Shown piece after piece: positions 30,510-35,142 of a DNA stretch of 35,142 nucleotides. Made by a program: the position numbers and the translations under genes. Position 1 is the stretch's first letter, and each line of letters begins with the position of its first letter. Below the pieces are notes generated by a model. The model was not told the origin of the DNA, ran no database searches, and saw only the letters and a program-made list of their open reading frames with translations. The stretch is from Nanobdellota archaeon (GTDB taxonomy: Archaea > Nanobdellota > Nanobdellia > Woesearchaeales > SM23-78), in the NCBI GenBank assembly GCA_018819305.1, contig JAHJQO010000013.1:1-35142 (forward strand), written 5' to 3'.

Positions 30510-31484
30510 TTATTTTTTTGTTTTTATTTCTCCTTTCAAAGCACCCAAAATCTCGCATCTCTTGCAGATTTTTTTAGCGCATGGCTCTCCGCATTTCTCA
30601 CATTTGCCAATCTCGATATCTTTGTCTGCTTCTTTATCAATATCTTTTTCTTTCATCTGGTGCACTGTTCGCAGGAAAAACTGGACTATGTTATATTTTG
30701 TCGGCGGAAATTTCTTTTCAAAAGCATCAAGCATGTCTGCATATTCTTTTCTATAAGCACCTTCTCTGCAAGGGCATGGCTCGTAATTCACAGGAAACTT
30801 CATGAACTTTGAATATTTTATGATTTCTTCTTCAGTGCAAAGATATAATGGCTTTACTCTTTTGACAAATACTTTGGTTGAATTGGCTTTGCCACTGCCA
30901 CTAACAGGTCCTTGTCTTTTTGCAAGAATCAAATCATTTCTAAACACATTCATAATAAACGCCTGAGCTTCATCATCAAGATTATGCCCGGTGACAAGGC
31001 AGTCGAATTTCCATTTCTTTGCATATTTATTCAAAAGATACCTTCTGAGAACACCACAAATCATGCAGGAAGAATAAGTGAGGCCTTTTTCCTGGGCAAC
31101 AGATTTGATAAAGCAAAGAGAACTGCCAAATTCTTCTCTAAAATTAATCTCATTAAGTTTGACATCGTATTTTTTGCATACTTTTCTCAGGTTTTCAAGA
31201 TTCTTTTTTGTGTAATTGCCAATAACAGCATCAACAGTAACAGCTTCAATATTATAACCAAGCTTTTTCAACACATAAAGAGCAGTAGTTGAATCCTTGC
31301 CACCGCTGACAGCAACACCCACTCTGTCTTTTTTAGAAAACAAATCAAATTTCTTTATTGTTCTTTTGATTTTCTTCTCAAAATAATCTTTAAAGTGTTC
31401 ACTGCACAAATCACTGCAATACACGCTTTTATCACATTTAATACATTTCTTTGATTTATTGGATTTTTTCGGTTTGTCAGGCAT
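30510..31484 (-). CDS. tRNA 2-thiolation protein (Ncs6/TtuA family)
   Basis: Installs sulfur at wobble or T-loop uridines of tRNA. The N-terminal zinc ribbon has C14, C17, C23, C27 and H30 (KCIKCDKSVYCSDLC). The PP-loop ATP site is GVAVSGGKDST (S60-S65). CMICGVLRR and NYEPCPCREGAYR contain Cys residues expected to hold an Fe-S cluster. A C-terminal zinc ribbon is CEKCGEPCAKKICKRC. Length 324 and order fit the TIGR00269 group. A TATA box (31507-31514, minus strand) is 22 bases from the ATG. Whether it is the wobble (Ncs6) or position-54 (TtuA) enzyme cannot be settled here. Confidence 0.93.
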   Translation of the reverse strand: MPDKPKKSNKSKKCIKCDKSVYCSDLCSEHFKDYFEKKIKRTIKKFDLFSKKDRVGVAVSGGKDSTTALYVLKKLGYNIEAVTVDAVIGNYTKKNLENLRKVCKKYDVKLNEINFREEFGSSLCFIKSVAQEKGLTYSSCMICGVLRRYLLNKYAKKWKFDCLVTGHNLDDEAQAFIMNVFRNDLILAKRQGPVSGSGKANSTKVFVKRVKPLYLCTEEEIIKYSKFMKFPVNYEPCPCREGAYRKEYADMLDAFEKKFPPTKYNIVQFFLRTVHQMKEKDIDKEADKDIEIGKCEKCGEPCAKKICKRCEILGALKGEIKTKK

Positions 31485-31561
31485 AATAACAAAGAAATAG
31501 AGTCTTTTTTTAAATCTTTAGAAAATAATCAAGTACTAATCAATCATTAATCATTCACGCC

Positions 31562-33010
31562 TTATTCATGCCTTATTCTCTTGAGCAAATCCTTGATTTG
31601 CCTGGCTTCTTGATTGTAAGATTCATGATTCTCATTCAAAGCATGCTCTTCCATACGCTCAACAAATTCTTTTATCTTCAGAACTTCTTCCAAAAGATGG
31701 ACTTCTTTATCAACTTCATCTTGTACAGTTTCTTCATCAGATGTCGTCTGCTCTGCAGAGGGCTCAGAAACTTCAGTTTCTGTTGTTTTTTCTTTTTCTT
31801 GCTCAATCTCATCAAGAAACTCAAGGTCTTTTTTCAAGTTCTCATCAATTTCTTCTTGAAGCTCTTCTTTTTCTTCTTTTGCTGAGGTTTCCTGCATAAT
31901 TACTTTTTTTGCTTCTTCATTAGAAATAATCTCAGGCATTTCAAATTTCTGCTCTTGTTCCTGGCCTGCTATTGTCTCAAGCTTATGCTCCATTGTCTTC
32001 TTTCCACTATCATCAACAGTCAATTTAATTTCTTCTTTTTCATCAGTCACTCTTTTTGGCTCGCCTGTAATTCTATTTGCTATGAATACATAAGTATAAT
32101 CATCTCTCACACTAAGATAAAGCTTTAAATCAGTTCCGACAAAACTCTTTGCTCTTTTTGAAATTCTGGCAACCTCATAAATCTGCTTGTCATCAAGTTT
32201 CTGCCGAGAACCAGATTCTTTTAATTCATTTCTTACGATTTCATCAGTTTCAGGATTCCTCACAAGGCTATATTCCTGGACATTAACATCTGCTTTGTTA
32301 ATAATCAGACTGTCATGGTCTAATTCATGATAATCTTTGCCTAAAATTTGTTTATCCTGAGAATAATCCTGATAACCAAAAAAACTTTGCACAACAATTG
32401 TGCTCTCATCAATATTTGAACAGGAGTATGAAACAGCAGACTGTTTTATCTTCTTCATCTTCTGAATAATTATTCCCATTCCAAAGTCACCAGAAATATC
32501 TATTTTCTTTCTATACCCAATTGATTCTGGTGAATAAACAGAAGCCCAAGAAAGCTTAATTGCAGTTATTAACACTTCTTTGCCTTTAATATTCTGCATA
32601 AATCCTTCTGTATCATCTGTTGGTAAAAGATAAGAAGGGCTTCTAAAAACACTGACAAAAGGAGGATTCCAATCTGATACAATATTGCTTGCAGTGGCTC
32701 CAGTATCTATGCTTAATGATTCATAAGCCTCGCTTAGTTCTTCTTCAAATTCTTTAGGAAGTTTAGCTTCATTAAATAGCTTCAGAATCTCTTTGTATGC
32801 ATCTGCAGCTTTTGTATTGTGAAAAATCTTTTCAAGCTTGACCTTTAACCCGTTTTCAGCTAGAAAATCTTCAAAAGCATTGTTATTTATAATAAAAGAT
32901 AGAGGAATATTAATTTTTTTTTCCCTGAGCACAGCAAGGTCAACTGCTCGAAACCCGACGCTGTCTAAGTCAGAACGCTTCACATTGTTTAGAGTTATTA
33001 TATACCTCAC
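31562..33010 (-). CDS. Orphan PEP synthase/PPDK N-terminal-like domain with acidic coiled-coil tail
   Basis: The first roughly 300 residues resemble the ATP-grasp N-terminal domain of phosphoenolpyruvate synthase/pyruvate phosphate dikinase. VGFRAVDLAVLREKKINIPLSF matches GxKxxxLxxL-IPVPxGF. FVSVFRSPSYLL stands where VRSSATAED is expected. WASVYSPESIGYRKK, IVVQSFFGYQ and NKADVNVQEYSLVRNP follow in family order. The phosphohistidine and PEP-barrel domains are absent. In their place, residues about 345-482 are a Glu/Lys-rich coiled coil. The nucleotide-binding region is degenerate (FRSP for VRSS), so a non-catalytic or changed role is likely. The GTG start is backed by GGTGAG six bases upstream and a TTTAAATA box (about 33056-33063). 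Confidence 0.75.
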   Translation of the reverse strand: MRYIITLNNVKRSDLDSVGFRAVDLAVLREKKINIPLSFIINNNAFEDFLAENGLKVKLEKIFHNTKAADAYKEILKLFNEAKLPKEFEEELSEAYESLSIDTGATASNIVSDWNPPFVSVFRSPSYLLPTDDTEGFMQNIKGKEVLITAIKLSWASVYSPESIGYRKKIDISGDFGMGIIIQKMKKIKQSAVSYSCSNIDESTIVVQSFFGYQDYSQDKQILGKDYHELDHDSLIINKADVNVQEYSLVRNPETDEIVRNELKESGSRQKLDDKQIYEVARISKRAKSFVGTDLKLYLSVRDDYTYVFIANRITGEPKRVTDEKEEIKLTVDDSGKKTMEHKLETIAGQEQEQKFEMPEIISNEEAKKVIMQETSAKEEKEELQEEIDENLKKDLEFLDEIEQEKEKTTETEVSEPSAEQTTSDEETVQDEVDKEVHLLEEVLKIKEFVERMEEHALNENHESYNQEARQIKDLLKRIRHE

Positions 33011-33089
33011 TTCACACTCACCACACTATCTTTAAGACGGGTGGATGCAGGGTGATATTTAAATTCTTCGAAGTATTCAAGAAACTTTT

Positions 33090-33250
33090 TGCCCGCTCAC
33101 TACGTTCGCTCACAAAAGTTTGCAAAATGCAAGCGGTTCCTAGCACATGCTCAGAAGCCATGCTTCTGGCACAACAAAATTAAAAATTTTGAGTGCCAAA
33201 AAAACAAAAGTTTTTTTGAGCATCACAAAAACCAAAGGTTTTTGCTGAAA
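33090..33250. repeat. Array of five or more hairpins in the 33.0-33.3 kb spacer
   Basis: This spacer (33011-33313) has no gene; the track's ORF at 33089-33280 is translated repeat. The hairpins are TTGCA/TGCAA (33120-33132, loop AAA) and CAGAAGC/GCTTCTG (33152-33168, loop CAT). Next is GCAC-AA-CAAAATT/AATTTTG-A-GTGC (33169-33196, loop AAA). Then come CAAAAAAAC/GTTTTTTTG (33197-33218) and CAAAAACC/GGTTTTTG (33226-33244, loop AAA). CTACGTTCGCTCA (33100-33112) is nearly identical to CTACGGTCGCTCA at the end of the tRNA-Asn intron. Confidence 0.8.
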
Positions 33251-33313
33251 AAAGTGCCGGAACCCCTTATAAGAAACTAAGCAAAATAAATAAGCAAATT
33301 TCACATGTCTTGG

Positions 33314-34297
33314 TTAAGCCTTTCTCTTCTCAATTTTTCTCTTGTCTTTTTTCACAGCTTCAAACAGGCTCTTGCGATGAAGCAAAAGGTTCTGGGCTCC
33401 ATGATGGCAGATAACAGATTCTGCATTGATTATTGCCATTTTCAGGCAGAAGTCAAAAGGTTTTTTCAACATCAGGCCTGCAACCAGAGTTGATGCAAAA
33501 GAATCTCCTGCTCCTGTTGATTCAACAATCTGAAGATTCTTGTGAGGCAGAATTTTGTAAAAATAACCATCTTTGTAAGCCACGACACCGTTTTTGCTGT
33601 CTGTTATTGCAATTATTTGAGGACCATAAACCATTAATTTCATAATATTAACTTCACGCGTGCTGTTGCCCACAAGAGATTCTGCTTCCTCTTTATTTAG
33701 CACAAGCACATCAGCATATCGAATCAGATTAATTGCTTCTTTAGGATAAGAATCCAACATAGTAGCAGAAGGATTTAAAGCAATCTTTATTTTGTTTTTC
33801 CACGCATGTTCTGCTATTTTCAGCATTGTATGCAGGCTCTGGTCACGCATAGAAGTGAAGAAAAACCATTTGGTTTTTAGTTTTGACATAGTAAGTTCTG
33901 TAAATTTTAATTCACTGTTGCTTCCTCTGTAAGTCAGAATTGTCCTGTCATGTTCTACAGAATCAAGAATTATAGAAAAGCCGTTTTCTTTTCCTCTTGC
34001 ACCAAGAAAAGAAATTTTTTCTTTTTTCAGACCTTTCATGATAAGCTCACTGTTAGGATCCCTGCCTGTCTTTCCAATGTAGCCTGTTTTCAGTCCAATG
34101 CGAGAAAAAGAGACTGCAGCATTAAATCCAGAGCCTCCTAGATTTTGCATGTGCTTATTTATAAGTATCTTTGCACCTACAGGATAAGAAATAAGCTCAG
34201 TCGTATCATTTTTGGAATGAATATCTATGACTTGAGACTGGTCTGTATGAACAAATAAATCAACCATGTTGCTTCCAAAGGTAATGACATCGTACAT
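33314..34297 (-). CDS. PfkB-family carbohydrate/nucleoside kinase
   Basis: Ribokinase-fold kinase. The N-terminal substrate motif is NLGGSGFNAAVSFSRIG, with IGKTGRDPNS. ALNPSATMLDSY and LVLNKEEAESL are in the middle. The ATP/anion-hole motif STGAGDSFASTLVAGL contains the catalytic Asp. Length 327 is typical. A palindromic TATA box TTTATAAA (34323-34330) is 25 bases from the ATG. The substrate (ribose, nucleoside or other sugar) cannot be told; a link with PRPP synthetase upstream in metabolism is only possible. Confidence 0.9.
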   Translation of the reverse strand: MYDVITFGSNMVDLFVHTDQSQVIDIHSKNDTTELISYPVGAKILINKHMQNLGGSGFNAAVSFSRIGLKTGYIGKTGRDPNSELIMKGLKKEKISFLGARGKENGFSIILDSVEHDRTILTYRGSNSELKFTELTMSKLKTKWFFFTSMRDQSLHTMLKIAEHAWKNKIKIALNPSATMLDSYPKEAINLIRYADVLVLNKEEAESLVGNSTREVNIMKLMVYGPQIIAITDSKNGVVAYKDGYFYKILPHKNLQIVESTGAGDSFASTLVAGLMLKKPFDFCLKMAIINAESVICHHGAQNLLLHRKSLFEAVKKDKRKIEKRKA

Positions 34298-34338
34298 GTT
34301 AAATCTATTACAGAAACAGAGGTTTATAAAAGTTATTA

Positions 34339-34956
34339 TTAATTATAAGAAGTGTATGTTCCTTTTTCTGCATGGAATGATTTTCCCCATGGCACAGGCA
34401 TCTTTAGGTTCATGAATTGTTTTATTGTACTGTGAAGCCTGTAAGCTGTTTTATACAGGTCTTTTTTGTAAGATTTTATTTCCTTAAGATAGTGCCTTTC
34501 TCTAAACCACATTTCCAACCTGCTCAACAAACCACTTTTTTCCCATTCATTTCGATAATCCAGCTGAAGCCATGCTTCAACTCTCATTATAATCTCGCCT
34601 TTATTAGTCTTGAATTTTTGCCCTTTATGCATTATCTCAACTGTTTTCATAGCAAGGATTTGCCAGTCAATTTTTAAGAAGTACCTGTAATATCTATTTC
34701 CTCTTGGAATCATGACAGCTCGCCACCAAATGTGGTTTTCTTTCATGCCAGCCTGATTTATTCTCTCCAGATAAAGAGTTTCAAATTTGTCATCACCTGG
34801 CTTGCCATCAGCAGCAGAAAACCCTTCGTCAACCAGCCAAGCATGCACAAGCTTGTAAAGGTTCTTGAGATGCATAACTTCTTCATGATCTACTTCAAAC
34901 TTAGCAACATTAAACTCTCTTTTTCCCACCTCTTCAGGCCTTAGTCTGGCACCCAT
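34339..34956 (-). CDS. Protein of unknown function
   Basis: A 205-residue protein starting MGARLRPEEVGKREFNVAKFEV. I moved the start from 35010 to 34956. A TTTAAATA box on the minus strand (about 34974-34987 region) lies inside the longer form, about 23 bases before this ATG, the usual leaderless spacing. The protein is rich in aromatic residues (WWRAVMIPRGNRYYRYFLKIDWQ, MWFRERHYLKEIKSY) and has mixed alpha/beta character. There is no membrane helix or known catalytic motif. I do not recognise the family; it may be lineage-specific. Confidence 0.75.
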   Translation of the reverse strand: MGARLRPEEVGKREFNVAKFEVDHEEVMHLKNLYKLVHAWLVDEGFSAADGKPGDDKFETLYLERINQAGMKENHIWWRAVMIPRGNRYYRYFLKIDWQILAMKTVEIMHKGQKFKTNKGEIIMRVEAWLQLDYRNEWEKSGLLSRLEMWFRERHYLKEIKSYKKDLYKTAYRLHSTIKQFMNLKMPVPWGKSFHAEKGTYTSYN

Positions 34957-35068
34957 AGAAATAATAATCAGCAAGGGATTATTTAAAGCTTTTGAAAAAT
35001 TAGGCTCCATCCATTAAATGATTTTGTATTCTTTTGTGGTTTAATAGGAAGGATTCGTATTTTTATTG

Positions 35069-35104
35069 AAAAAGTTACTTTTTTCTTGGAAAAAGTAACT
35101 TTTT
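35069..35104. repeat. Perfect 15-bp stem hairpin near the window end
   Basis: AAAAAGTTACTTTTT (35069-35083) and AAAAAGTAACTTTTT (35090-35104) are perfect inverted repeats with a 6-nt loop, followed by T-rich sequence. It could terminate transcription from the right. The rest of 35011-35142 shows no gene. Confidence 0.7.
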
Positions 35105-35142
35105 GTTTTTAGAATGTTTCATTTTATGCTTTTTCTTTTATA

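Noticed and set aside
25464-33250. CRISPR arrays
   Set aside because: The repeats are short self-complementary units of varying sequence and spacing, without constant direct repeats and unique spacers; no cas genes are present.
33089-33280. 63-aa ORF on the plus strand
   Set aside because: It is translated hairpin array with no promoter or RBS and low-complexity content.

Overview
The window looks like a chromosomal segment of a small-genome archaeon of the DPANN type, probably Woesearchaeota- or Pacearchaeota-like. That placement is inference from gene content, gene lengths and AT-rich composition; no rRNA is present to anchor it. Archaeal identity is well supported. The window carries aRF1, aIF5A, NMD3, TFS, fibrillarin, Nop5, L40e, an archaeal signal peptidase and Ncs6/TtuA. 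It also has tRNA introns at 37/38 and TATA boxes (TTTAWAWA-like) about 22-26 nt upstream of many start codons, suggesting widespread leaderless transcripts.

Layout. 1-1.8 kb: 3' part of a large repetitive secreted or tail-fibre-like surface protein with mosaic codon usage. 2.0-3.5 kb: a PepSY-like small protein, an AbrB/PIN toxin-antitoxin pair and a possible 36-aa ORF. 3.5-7.2 kb: a thymidylate locus, with a tandem-domain ThyX and thymidylate kinase on the minus strand and a divergent P-loop kinase plus dCMP deaminase on the plus strand. 7.2-9.9 kb: TrmB-type regulator, an anchored small protein, TFS/DUF167 and signal peptidase. 9.9-13.4 kb: a secreted protein, NMD3, PRPP synthetase and two small winged-helix proteins. 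13.4-15.5 kb: a Hel308-like helicase that lacks its first RecA domain, directly downstream of intron-containing tRNA-Ile(GAU) and tRNA-Asn(GUU) genes. 15.5-20.4 kb: cysS, pyrG and a box C/D RNP operon (Nop5 without its N-terminal domain, a membrane protein, fibrillarin). 20.6-25.8 kb: aRF1 interrupted by an intein exactly after GGQ, a TIM-barrel protein, a SprT-like metalloprotein, aIF5A and L40e (the last is absent from the ORF track). 25.8-35 kb: site-2 protease, TrmJ-like methylase, MscS, CorA, an AT-hook wHTH, Ncs6, an orphan PEP-synthase N-terminal domain, a PfkB sugar kinase and an unknown protein.

The most unusual signal is not a gene. At least seven places carry short hairpins of related design: stems of about 7-11 bp, often closed by AAA or TTT loops, embedded in shared linkers (TGAGCGTGC/GCAC, AATCAAAAA). 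Stem sequences differ while complementarity is kept. They occur between genes, across a stop codon, between two tRNAs and inside both tRNA introns. The two introns align with each other, and their first hairpin shows two covarying base pairs. A related hairpin-bearing repeat lies behind the TrmJ-like gene, where the last codons (MGFLKKIK-stop) are present three times and the third copy differs only at synonymous sites. Together these suggest a family of small structured elements that can occupy tRNA introns and gene 3' ends.

A second theme is loss of N-terminal domains or splitting of core proteins (Hel308-like helicase, Nop5, NMD3). This fits genome reduction or split genes, though the missing halves could lie outside the window.
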